From Desulfovibrio sp. UCD-KL4C (lineage in GTDB: Bacteria; Desulfobacterota; Desulfovibrionia; Desulfovibrionales; Desulfovibrionaceae): a DNA stretch of 64,000 bases. The notes beneath the pieces were generated by a model. It saw only the letters and a program-made list of their open reading frames with translations. It was not told where the DNA came from and made no database searches. Positions 53,150-60,679 of this stretch are shown piece by piece. The position numbers were made by a program, and so were the translations under genes. Every line of letters starts with the position of its first letter. Within the stretch, counting starts at the first letter, position 1. Location of the stretch: contig NZ_VCNC01000006.1 of NCBI RefSeq assembly GCF_006210265.1, positions 62,001-126,000 on the forward strand. Reading direction: 5' to 3'.

Positions 53150-53399
53150 AAAGTTCCACCTCCTTTTTTCTGGAACGGCGCACTGATATAATGCGGGTAA
53201 CTCCATTGCGTGGAGTTGTTACGGCTGACCAGTGTTTGCCGTTCATGATTCCAATAAAAAAAATACGGGGTTCGCCTTGAGTCCGTGCCGGAATTTCCAG
53301 CAAGTTTGGATCATTCCAAAGGGCTTGCGCCTGTTTGAAGTCAATCCCGTGTTTTTCTAAATTGGATGCACTTTTGTTGTTGTCGTATTCAAACTGCAT
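53139..53399 (-). CDS. brnT: BrnT toxin
   Basis: 86 residues, RelE-fold ribonuclease toxin: FEYDNNKSASNLEKHGIDFKQAQALW is the family start, and RIISVRRSRKKEVELY the end with the basic catalytic residues. The promoter at 53406-53433 predicts a transcript starting on the ATG, so translation may be leaderless. Confidence 0.92.
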   Translation of the reverse strand: MQFEYDNNKSASNLEKHGIDFKQAQALWNDPNLLEIPARTQGEPRIFFIGIMNGKHWSAVTTPRNGVTRIISVRRSRKKEVELYES

Positions 53400-53405
53400 A
53401 CCTGT

Positions 53406-53433
53406 ATTGTATATTTTTGTTGTTTGTTGTCAA
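53406..53433 (-). promoter_or_regulatory. Promoter of brnTA
   Basis: On the minus strand TTGACA, 16 bases, TACAAT, close to consensus. Predicted +1 is 53399, the A of the brnT ATG. Confidence 0.75.
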
Positions 53434-53436
53434 GAT

Positions 53437-53596
53437 ATGACGGTGCTGTGTGTCCGTGGTGCGAGGCTGTACGGATTCCGGTTACTTCATCACCTAAGTG
53501 GGATGGGGGATTAAGGTTCGGTATCATAAGTGTAATAATGAAGGGTGCTTGCTTTATATTATGGGGCAGAGTATAAAAAGTATTCAAGAAAAATAA
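53437..53596 (+). pseudogene. Damaged second copy of the zinc-ribbon gene
   Basis: Repeats 52731-52888 with scattered substitutions (CPWC is kept). A run of six G in the intact copy (at about 52796-52801) is five here, shifting the frame, and no start codon remains. BrnTA lies between the two copies. Confidence 0.8.
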
Positions 53597-53615
53597 ATAG
53601 TTTGTGGAGATGTGT

Positions 53616-54290
53616 ATGTCGCTGTTGGCTGAATTACTTGATAAAAGTGTGCTGATAAATATAGTTTGCGGATTGGTCGTAGCTTTAATTCTTTGGGCTG
53701 TTACTAACTTCTTTCGCAAAACAAAATATGATAAAGAATACTTACAGAAAATATCTAGGGCTAATAATGAGATATTAATTTCTCTAAAAGGGTTAGTTGC
53801 AGAGGAAAAAATTCCAGAAACAGAAGTTATTTTGTCTTTAGTTAGAGCGACATCAAATAAGTATGAATTAATTGAAGGACATATTATGAATGTTGACAAG
53901 ATCTTTGATGCCTTAATTAAAGAAATTATTGATTCAACATTTATTTCATATGATCTAAAAGATAGGTATTGCAGTAAATTGATCGAGTCTAAAAAGCTCA
54001 TTTGTACTGATAGTTGTCCCAAAAAAAGTGCTAATGCAGAGCAAATAATTAAAGAGATAGATTCTGGGCAGGATCTTTTCAGATTCTTATTGTTATCAAA
54101 TTTGACCGCTTTTCTTATAGGTCTGGCGATTTTTTTTACAACTCTTCAGGAACCCCAGTATGAGGTTAATAAAAGTAAAATATTCATCGGATTAGTTGTT
54201 TTCATGTGCCTACCGTCGGTTACAAGTTTTCTTTTAATAAGGATTAAAAAAAACGTTTTTAACTGGTGTATTAAAGTTTTTAAAAAATAA
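53616..54290 (+). CDS. Unknown prophage membrane protein
   Basis: About 224 residues. N-terminal membrane segment (INIVCGLVVALILWAVTNFF), a helical cytoplasmic middle, and two further segments near the C-terminus (LTAFLIGLAIFFTTL and IFIGLVVFMCLPSVTSFLLI). The AT-rich composition differs from the flanking late genes, suggesting a later-acquired accessory gene. GGAG site before ATG 53616; the frame also allows GTG 53604. A terminator follows. Function unknown. Confidence 0.6.
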   Translation: MSLLAELLDKSVLINIVCGLVVALILWAVTNFFRKTKYDKEYLQKISRANNEILISLKGLVAEEKIPETEVILSLVRATSNKYELIEGHIMNVDKIFDALIKEIIDSTFISYDLKDRYCSKLIESKKLICTDSCPKKSANAEQIIKEIDSGQDLFRFLLLSNLTAFLIGLAIFFTTLQEPQYEVNKSKIFIGLVVFMCLPSVTSFLLIRIKKNVFNWCIKVFKK

Positions 54291-54316
54291 TTATAAAACT
54301 CGTCGTGATCTTGTCT

Positions 54317-54340
54317 GCCGCCCTCTCGGCGGGCTTTTTC
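54317..54340 (+). terminator. Terminator after the membrane-protein gene
   Basis: CCGCC and GGCGG around CTCTC, then TTTTT. Confidence 0.65.
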
Positions 54341-54425
54341 ATGCCCAAATTTCAATCTCATCTTGATTCCATTATATATTTTATATAACACTCTCATTAA
54401 CAATTTCAATAATGGGGGGTGCTTG

Positions 54426-55364
54426 ATGAATAATTTTGATGATCGTGACGAGGCGTTGATTTCACGTTTTAATATTGCCATGCGCGATGACCGTGATGCT
54501 GATGAGCTTATCGGCTTGTGCCGTGGACTTTTAGCTGATGGCGTTGTGGTCGAAGCCGAAGCTCGTTTTTTACTGAATTGGATTAATGAGCATGATACTT
54601 GCCTGTGTCATTGGCATGGTCGGATTCTTAAAGAACGGCTTGAAGAGTATCTTGCTGATGATGTTTGGACAGAAGAAGAGCAGGAAAACTTTTGCGAGTT
54701 GGCTAGAAAGGTTGTGGGTGTGGAGTCCGTAGAGGGGGAAGCTATACCCCGTTCCGGTGCAACAACGTTGCCGCTTACAATTCCAGAACCATCTATGGTT
54801 TTTGAAAATGAAATTTTTGTAGTCACTGGCAAGTTTGCAACTGGAGTCCGCAATAAGGTTGCGGATATGATTACAAGCCGAGGTGGGGAAGTAAAAAGTG
54901 GCGTAAGTAAGCTTGTTGATTACCTTGTTATTGGCGATCTATCCAGCCCGAACTGGAAGCATTCTTCCTATGGGCGCAAGATTGAGAAGGCTATCGATTT
55001 GCGGGATCAGGGTAGTGAAATTTATATTGTTAGTGAGGAGCATTGGTCTGCTCAATGTGCTGAGTGTGAACCGTTTGAGATCATACCGGAAAAAACTGCA
55101 AAGGTTCGAATACAAGTTTCAGATAAAAGGTTTTTGAAGTCAAAAGACTGTTGGAAAATTATCGGAAACGTTGAAGGCGAAAAAATATATGCGTTGTTTA
55201 AGCTTGATGATGCTGAAACAGCTTTTTCCGGTGAGTGTGCTGAGGAACCTTTTAGCGGTGATCTGGCGCAGGGTGTAATTAAAGCTCCGAAGATTTCGCA
55301 CCTTGGTGCTAGTATTCTTGATTGGGTTAAGGTTGAAAGAAAACGTTTAATGGGTAGGGGGTAG
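54426..55364 (+). CDS. BRCT-domain prophage protein
   Basis: About 312 residues. The N-terminal 95 residues form a helical acidic domain (ALISRFNIAMRDDRDADELIGLCRGLLADG, a bacterial TerB-like or 'four-helix' pattern). A BRCT domain follows (about 115-210): EIFVVTGKFATGVRNKVADMITSRGGEVKSGVSKLVDYLVIG, as at the end of NAD-dependent DNA ligases. The rest is of unknown type. BRCT domains bind phosphopeptides or DNA ends. No ligase domain is present. ATG 54426 has a GGGGGGTG site. Confidence 0.78.
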   Translation: MNNFDDRDEALISRFNIAMRDDRDADELIGLCRGLLADGVVVEAEARFLLNWINEHDTCLCHWHGRILKERLEEYLADDVWTEEEQENFCELARKVVGVESVEGEAIPRSGATTLPLTIPEPSMVFENEIFVVTGKFATGVRNKVADMITSRGGEVKSGVSKLVDYLVIGDLSSPNWKHSSYGRKIEKAIDLRDQGSEIYIVSEEHWSAQCAECEPFEIIPEKTAKVRIQVSDKRFLKSKDCWKIIGNVEGEKIYALFKLDDAETAFSGECAEEPFSGDLAQGVIKAPKISHLGASILDWVKVERKRLMGRG

Positions 55365-55369
55365 TTTTA

Positions 55370-56005
55370 CTACCCCTCAATCAAGAATTTGATAAATTCA
55401 TCTTGGCTTAATGTTTTTAGCTCTATTATATCGTTCTGGGTAAGTTCAAATGTAACCTTTCCTGAATACCTGTTGTGATGGATTCTTTCTTTAGTCTCTC
55501 TAGCAATAGTTGTGTGTTCAGGTATGGCTTCTGTTGCGTCTTTTACAAGGATATATGTGTTAGATTTTTTAGGCCATCCTTCGATACTGATGGGTTTTTT
55601 ATTTCCTTCAGGATCAACTAACATATAAGCGGCAGGAGTTGCTTTAATTACGTCATTTTTTTTAAAGCAGAACGCTGAGGATTGATATTCAACATCTCTG
55701 AGAACACTTGTCATTCCATTTTTATCAGGCTCACAGGTTAGTTTTTCTTTTTCCGTAATTTTTCCATATTTGAGACGAAATGTTTCCTTACCAATTCTAA
55801 AACCAAGACGATCCTTGAACCACTCAGGCACAGCAAATTTCCAACCCCTTACAAAGTGGTAGTATTGTGGCCCATCTGGAAATTCAAAAAAGGGTATTTT
55901 TTTGCTTTGTTTTGCTGTTTTTCGTGGTGTGCTAATTAGTTTATCAAGTAGTTTTAAGGCTTTTCTTTCTGATTCAAGCTTCTGTAGCTCTGAGATCTCA
56001 TTCAT
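55370..56005 (-). CDS. Unknown prophage protein on the opposite strand
   Basis: 211 residues, basic, no membrane segment. Segments such as PFFEFPDGPQYYHFVRGWKFAVPEWFKDRLGF are aromatic-rich. GAGGGGAG precedes ATG 56005. It is oriented against the late genes, typical of cargo ('moron') genes. Five bases separate its end from the BRCT gene's stop. Family not recognised. Confidence 0.6.
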   Translation of the reverse strand: MNEISELQKLESERKALKLLDKLISTPRKTAKQSKKIPFFEFPDGPQYYHFVRGWKFAVPEWFKDRLGFRIGKETFRLKYGKITEKEKLTCEPDKNGMTSVLRDVEYQSSAFCFKKNDVIKATPAAYMLVDPEGNKKPISIEGWPKKSNTYILVKDATEAIPEHTTIARETKERIHHNRYSGKVTFELTQNDIIELKTLSQDEFIKFLIEG

Positions 56006-56116
56006 TATGTGCAACTCCCCTCATTAGTTAAACTCTTAATAAACAGCGCACTGTATTTTTTCAACACTAAAATATAATTTATTGACAACCTAGAGCGATG
56101 GAGCTACTTAGCTAAT

Positions 56117-56281
56117 ATGAGTGATGCAAAAGTAAACGTATCAATGAAACTAGATAAGGAAACCCACAAGCGTTACAAATTATACGCCGTGGAGCATGAC
56201 ATAACCTTCAAAGATATTTTCATGGGAGAAATGGAAAGAAGAATAGCCGAAGCAGAAAAGCAAAAGAAAGAAGAAAAGTAG
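56117..56281 (+). CDS. Small ribbon-helix-helix-like protein
   Basis: 54 residues. The pattern VNVSMKLDKETHKRYKLYAVEHDITFKDIF is that of Arc/CopG-like ribbon-helix-helix DNA binders, with a charged helical tail (RRIAEAEKQKKEEK). It precedes the Rha-like gene by 80 bases on the same strand and may control this accessory segment. The ribosome site is poor. Confidence 0.55.
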   Translation: MSDAKVNVSMKLDKETHKRYKLYAVEHDITFKDIFMGEMERRIAEAEKQKKEEK

Positions 56282-56361
56282 CCCCAATAAAATCGGCCCG
56301 GAACGGTGTTGACGCACCAGAACCGAGCCTAACCACAAACGACCTTACTAGGAGGTGCGTT

Positions 56362-57249
56362 ATGGCTGAACAGAACTTAGCCAATTCAAACACTTCTGAC
56401 AACAGTTCAGTTGTCAGCACACCTACGCTTGTTATCTCTGATGGCAAGCCCGTTGTTTCGTCCCTTACCATTGCCGAGAATTTCGGTAAGCTGCATAAGA
56501 ATGTTCTTAGAGACATTGAAAAGCTTGAAATTCCGAAGGATTTTCATGAGCTCAATTTTGAGCCCATGAAAATTGATGTTGAAATCGGCAAAGGTGCCAT
56601 AAGAAAATCTCCCGCTTACAACATAACCCGTGACGGTTTCACCCTGCTAGTAATGGGCTTCACCGGAAAGAAGGCCATGCAATGGAAGATTCGCTATATC
56701 GAAGCTTTCAATGCAATGGAGCAGGAACTTTTGCGTGTGCTGAACAGGCCGCTAGAAAATAAAACTATAAAAGCAATCTCGGATTGCCTGATCCGTGACA
56801 ACTCGGTGCATGCTTTTATTGAGGAAGCTTGCGAAGTAGCCTCATGGGGCAGGGTTTCAAAAACTGAGCTTTTCGAAAGCTATCAGACTTATTGCAAACG
56901 CACACAATGCCGAGCTGTGCATCGTGCAAAATTTTTTAGTGACCTTTACGCCATGATAAGAAGCGTTAAGGAAACCCGCCCACGTGTAAACGGAGAACGG
57001 CCCCGTATGCTTTTGGGCATTGCTCCATACAATCCGCTTCCGGCAGGATCGGAACCGTTAGAGCTTCCAGTATCCGTAAATTCTGATTACAGCCTGAATT
57101 CTCCAGAATCCTGCATTGCCACCGCAAAAGAACTTCTGCTTAAAAACCTGTCCAGCCTTCCAAGACCGGAAAGACAAGCCATGCTTTTAGCTTATGATGC
57201 CCTGATCGAAGCGGAACAGGGGCTTTGTGCGGAGGTGCGCCATGCTTAA
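56362..57249 (+). CDS. Rha-like phage regulatory protein with a primase-type C-terminal domain
   Basis: 295 residues. The N-terminal pRha domain (about 20-125) reads SSLTIAENFGKLHKNVLRDIE, then YNITRDGFTLLVMGFTGKKAMQWKIRYIEAFNAME. The following stretch (about 130-220, FIEEACEVASW..VSKTELFESYQTYC..RAKFFSDLY and RSVKETRPRVNGERPRMLLGI) matches the last 85 residues of the primase at 46841. So an antirepressor-like head has acquired the primase's winged-helix tail. It may link lysogeny control to replication. Strong GGAGGTG site. Confidence 0.85.
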   Translation: MAEQNLANSNTSDNSSVVSTPTLVISDGKPVVSSLTIAENFGKLHKNVLRDIEKLEIPKDFHELNFEPMKIDVEIGKGAIRKSPAYNITRDGFTLLVMGFTGKKAMQWKIRYIEAFNAMEQELLRVLNRPLENKTIKAISDCLIRDNSVHAFIEEACEVASWGRVSKTELFESYQTYCKRTQCRAVHRAKFFSDLYAMIRSVKETRPRVNGERPRMLLGIAPYNPLPAGSEPLELPVSVNSDYSLNSPESCIATAKELLLKNLSSLPRPERQAMLLAYDALIEAEQGLCAEVRHA

Positions 57250-57481
57250 AGACGATTTATGTCACCATGTTTCGGATATGATGTCTGCGGCCTGTACGCT
57301 TGAGTACTTGCAAGAGAAGCTAGAAGATGATCACCGTTATGGCGAAGCTTTCATGCTGGGTTTAATCAAAAAGACAATTTCAGAAGGGGCCGAAGCTTTT
57401 AGTATGTATGAAGTGGAAGTGCAAAAGAAGAATGCACGGAAGGGGAAGTCTGCTGGGGTTTTGGAGTTGGTGCGGAAGTGA
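57242..57481 (+). CDS. Small prophage protein coupled to the Rha-like gene
   Basis: 79 residues, helical (CHHVSDMMSAACTLEYLQEKLEDDHRYGEAFMLG). Its ATG overlaps the previous gene by eight bases and has a GGAGG site. Function unknown. A terminator follows. Confidence 0.6.
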   Translation: MLKDDLCHHVSDMMSAACTLEYLQEKLEDDHRYGEAFMLGLIKKTISEGAEAFSMYEVEVQKKNARKGKSAGVLELVRK

Positions 57482-57508
57482 GGGAATATAGATACGAAGA
57501 ACAGAAGA

Positions 57509-57533
57509 AAGCCCCGCTCTAGCGGGGCTTCTC
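57509..57533. terminator. Bidirectional terminator
   Basis: AAGCCCCGCT and AGCGGGGCTT around two bases form a perfect ten-base stem between converging genes. Confidence 0.8.
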
Positions 57534-57535
57534 GC

Positions 57536-58849
57536 TTACTTATTTAATATTCTATCTAAAAGTTCTTTTTTATAAATAGTATAACCATCGTTGAAAGTTC
57601 TTTCTCCAAACGACTTATAATAATAATGTTTTTTTGACTCTTTTGGAGAATAATCTAGTTTAAGCATATTAAGATAGTTTTTATTAAATATTTTTATTGG
57701 AAGATTTGAAAATGTAAGATTGTCAGTTGATGGACCATCTGTATAGTTAAATGATCCAGATATTATTTCTACGTCACTATCCACAATCCCAGCATAGAAT
57801 TTTGAATGAGTTCGTTCAAAATTATCTAGTTTATCTAGTCCAGAATTTTGTCTGTTGTATTTATCATTTAAATCTATTTCACCTTCTTTATTAAGTTGAT
57901 TTTTGATTTTTGTTCTATTGCTTGTTTTGGTTAAAATTTTAGTTTTATGTGCAGGTAAGTATGAAGATAATGAATGCAATAATTTTTTCATTTCATCTTC
58001 TTTTTTATATTGATTTCCTATATATGCTGTCTGAGCATAAATTTTATCCGCAATTAACGTCCATCTTAAAAACAATTTATCCACATAACTTTTGCAATCA
58101 TTTTTTGAATAAACACCATTAATATATATTAAATTTGCTCCCTGAATATTTGCTATAATGAAGTCAGTATACTTAGGAAACTCCCCATACGAAAACATAT
58201 GTGTAAAAAAGATAACTTTATGTCTACTCGAACAGGAGCACTCAGTATCTAATTCTAAAATAATTTTATCAGCATCTTGCAAAAAACCCTTTGTATGAAA
58301 AGTGTTCAGACTAGACAAAAAACTATCCATTTCACCAGACTTAAATAAAGTTTTCAATTTACTATATGCTATTTTTTCAAGATTACTCTCACAGGAACTA
58401 CATGTGTACAATGGTGCTTGGTTTTCATCCAAAAAAGGATTTGCTGACTTACCTTGGATTAAATCTACAAAGAAATCATCTGCCAAATGGCAAAACTGAA
58501 GGTTTTCATTAAACAAACGCTGTTCGGTAATATGCGCGCAATCATTCTTGGCAATTTCATCTGGATTTCTTATTGTTGTGACAATATCTGCGCCTTCATG
58601 GATTACTAAGAAATGTGGATTTATTACATCTTCATAAATCAAAAAATCATTGCTACATTCTTTACATTTAGCAACAACGGCTCCGGGATAGTCCTTTTGT
58701 GGATAATGGCCTACTGTATATTTGATTGCATTATTACAATGCGGACAAAGCCCACCCCAATCATCAATATTAGGTTCAGCACCCGTTGATAAGATAAATT
58801 GCCACTTTTCTTCTTCTTCCATATTTTTAAATGCTTCATTTAAATTCAT
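57536..58849 (-). CDS. Unknown prophage cargo protein with zinc ribbons and a PLD-like motif
   Basis: About 437 residues. The N-terminal part has Cys pairs spaced like zinc ribbons (LCPHC near 33, KCKEC near 62, TCSSC near 147). Near residue 355 the sequence THSKFYAGIVDSDVEIISGSFNYT resembles the HxK...GSxN motif of phospholipase D-type nucleases and lipases; only one such motif is seen, so activity would need a dimer. It is on the strand opposite to the head genes, much more AT-rich, and flanked by a terminator, which marks it as inserted cargo. AAGGA precedes ATG 58849. A defence nuclease is possible. Confidence 0.6.
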   Translation of the reverse strand: MNLNEAFKNMEEEEKWQFILSTGAEPNIDDWGGLCPHCNNAIKYTVGHYPQKDYPGAVVAKCKECSNDFLIYEDVINPHFLVIHEGADIVTTIRNPDEIAKNDCAHITEQRLFNENLQFCHLADDFFVDLIQGKSANPFLDENQAPLYTCSSCESNLEKIAYSKLKTLFKSGEMDSFLSSLNTFHTKGFLQDADKIILELDTECSCSSRHKVIFFTHMFSYGEFPKYTDFIIANIQGANLIYINGVYSKNDCKSYVDKLFLRWTLIADKIYAQTAYIGNQYKKEDEMKKLLHSLSSYLPAHKTKILTKTSNRTKIKNQLNKEGEIDLNDKYNRQNSGLDKLDNFERTHSKFYAGIVDSDVEIISGSFNYTDGPSTDNLTFSNLPIKIFNKNYLNMLKLDYSPKESKKHYYYKSFGERTFNDGYTIYKKELLDRILNK

Positions 58850-59009
58850 ATTTAAATCCTTTTTAATTTTTATATATTCAATTAGTGTAACAATCATCTT
58901 TTGACCAGTAAATTTTACTGCCCAGTAAACAACCCCATTCCAAAATAACCACCTCGATTGTTATGATTGTCCCAACTTGAAGGACAACCATAATAACCGA
59001 GGTTTTTTA

Positions 59010-59219
59010 ATGCTCCAGAAACGGCTGGACTCTCTGAATAAGGCAATCGAAGCAATTGAAGGCGGCGCACAGTCCTATACCTTGAATGGCCGGACTCTCA
59101 CCCGTGGTTCTTTGCAGTCGCTTTATTCGGAGCGGGACAAAGTGGAAATGCGCCTTGCTTTTGCTGGTAACGGCGGCAAGGGGTTTATTGCCCGTGCTTC
59201 GTTTCGGGGGCGTAGATGA
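59010..59219 (+). CDS. gpW-like head-tail joining protein
   Basis: 69 residues: LQKRLDSLNKAIEAIEGGAQSYTLNGRTLTRGSLQSLYSERDKVEMRL, the lambda gpW family pattern. Located between terminase and portal genes as in lambda, apart from the inserted accessory block. Overlaps the portal start by four bases (ATGA). Confidence 0.85.
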   Translation: MLQKRLDSLNKAIEAIEGGAQSYTLNGRTLTRGSLQSLYSERDKVEMRLAFAGNGGKGFIARASFRGRR

Positions 59220-60679
59220 ACCTCTATGATGGCTGGACTTCTTTTGTTGCTCATTGTGTCGGTGCAATTTCGCCCGATGCGGCTGCAAGTTGGTGCCGTA
59301 GCCGTGCGACTCTTTCCGCTTACTCTGCCGCTTCCCGTCGTGGGCCTAATTCCAATTGGCGACCTTCCAGCCGTAGTGCCGATAACCTTTCCCGTCATGA
59401 ACATGCTTTAATCGTGGCCCGTGCACGTGATCTGGTTCGTAACTCGGCCCATGTTTCCGGTGCGCTGGAACGCATAGCAAACAACGTTATCTATACCGGA
59501 ATCAAACCGCAGGCCGCACAGCTTAATGCGGATGGTGATCTTGACCACGGTTTTAACCGCAAAATCGAACAGCACTGGAAAGACTGGGCGGAAGCGGATG
59601 AAGTCGGTTTTGAAGATAAGCAACGGCTTATTATGAATCACCTTTGGCAGGATGGTGAATGCCTTCTCCGTTTCTATCCTGATCCTGACCTGATGAAGCA
59701 GGGGCTTGCTCCTTTGGGCGTTGAACTTTTGGAATGCGACTATCTGGACAGCTCCGTTGACGGGCCTTTAGCGGGTGGCGGTTACGCCATGCGTGGGGTT
59801 GAGTTTAATCGCAAAGGGCATCCTGTTGCTTATCATTTATATAGCGAACACCCCGGTGATATGCGCCGCTTGATGAGTCGTGAATCTATTCGTGTTTCTG
59901 CTCAGTGGGTGCGCCATATTTTCCGGCCTGTCCGTTCCAGTCAGAACCGTGGCATTTCTTGGATGGCTCCGGTTGTTATGGAAATGCGTGATTTCAGCGA
60001 ATTTCAGGACTCGCACCGTATTGTTGCACGGCTCATGGCGGCTTTCGGATTCTTTGTTGAAACGCCTTATGCGGAAATGATGAATCCGCTTGGCGGCGAA
60101 ATGATGAATCAGGCCGAGGACGTGGAAGGGTATATTCCAGATTACGTTGAACCGGGGCAGATTGTGACCTTGCCGCAAGGAACTAAGGTTCATGAAGCCC
60201 AGTTCACGCACCCCGGGCCGACTTATGAACCGTATGTAAAAACAAGTTTGCGTGGCAGTTCTACAGGCTTCGGCATGTCTTACGAAGCTTTTTCAAACGA
60301 TTATTCAGATGCCTCCTTTGCGTCCGCACGTTCCGCCACCTTGGAAGAACGGCGCGGTTATCGTGTTCAGCAAAATCTTATGGGCCGTAAGGCCGTTATG
60401 CCAACATGGAAAATGTTCTGCCGCATGCTCTGGCTGGGCGGGCTGGAACCTTTACTGACTGGTCCTAGTGTTCCGGCAAGCTGTCAGTTCCCCGGTTGGT
60501 CTTGGGTTGATCCTGTTAAGGATGCGAAGTCCGCAGAGTCACTACTCAATATGGGCTGTACTACCCGTCGCAAAATCTGTGCGGAGCGGGGCGAAGACTA
60601 TGATGAAGTGGTTGAACAGTTGGCCCGTGAAAATGACGACCTCAAAAAACGGGGTTTAACGGAGACTAAAAGTGAATAA
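59216..60679 (+). CDS. Phage portal protein, lambda gpB family
   Basis: 487 residues. LVRNSAHVSGALERIANNVIYTGIKPQ at the start and RHIFRPVRSSQNRGISWMAPVVMEMRDF in the centre are lambda-portal hallmarks, as is the later segment GMSYEAFSNDYSDASFASARSATLEERR. Dodecameric channel for DNA at one capsid vertex. Overlaps gpW (four bases) and the protease-capsid gene (eight bases). Confidence 0.93.
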   Translation: MNLYDGWTSFVAHCVGAISPDAAASWCRSRATLSAYSAASRRGPNSNWRPSSRSADNLSRHEHALIVARARDLVRNSAHVSGALERIANNVIYTGIKPQAAQLNADGDLDHGFNRKIEQHWKDWAEADEVGFEDKQRLIMNHLWQDGECLLRFYPDPDLMKQGLAPLGVELLECDYLDSSVDGPLAGGGYAMRGVEFNRKGHPVAYHLYSEHPGDMRRLMSRESIRVSAQWVRHIFRPVRSSQNRGISWMAPVVMEMRDFSEFQDSHRIVARLMAAFGFFVETPYAEMMNPLGGEMMNQAEDVEGYIPDYVEPGQIVTLPQGTKVHEAQFTHPGPTYEPYVKTSLRGSSTGFGMSYEAFSNDYSDASFASARSATLEERRGYRVQQNLMGRKAVMPTWKMFCRMLWLGGLEPLLTGPSVPASCQFPGWSWVDPVKDAKSAESLLNMGCTTRRKICAERGEDYDEVVEQLARENDDLKKRGLTETKSE

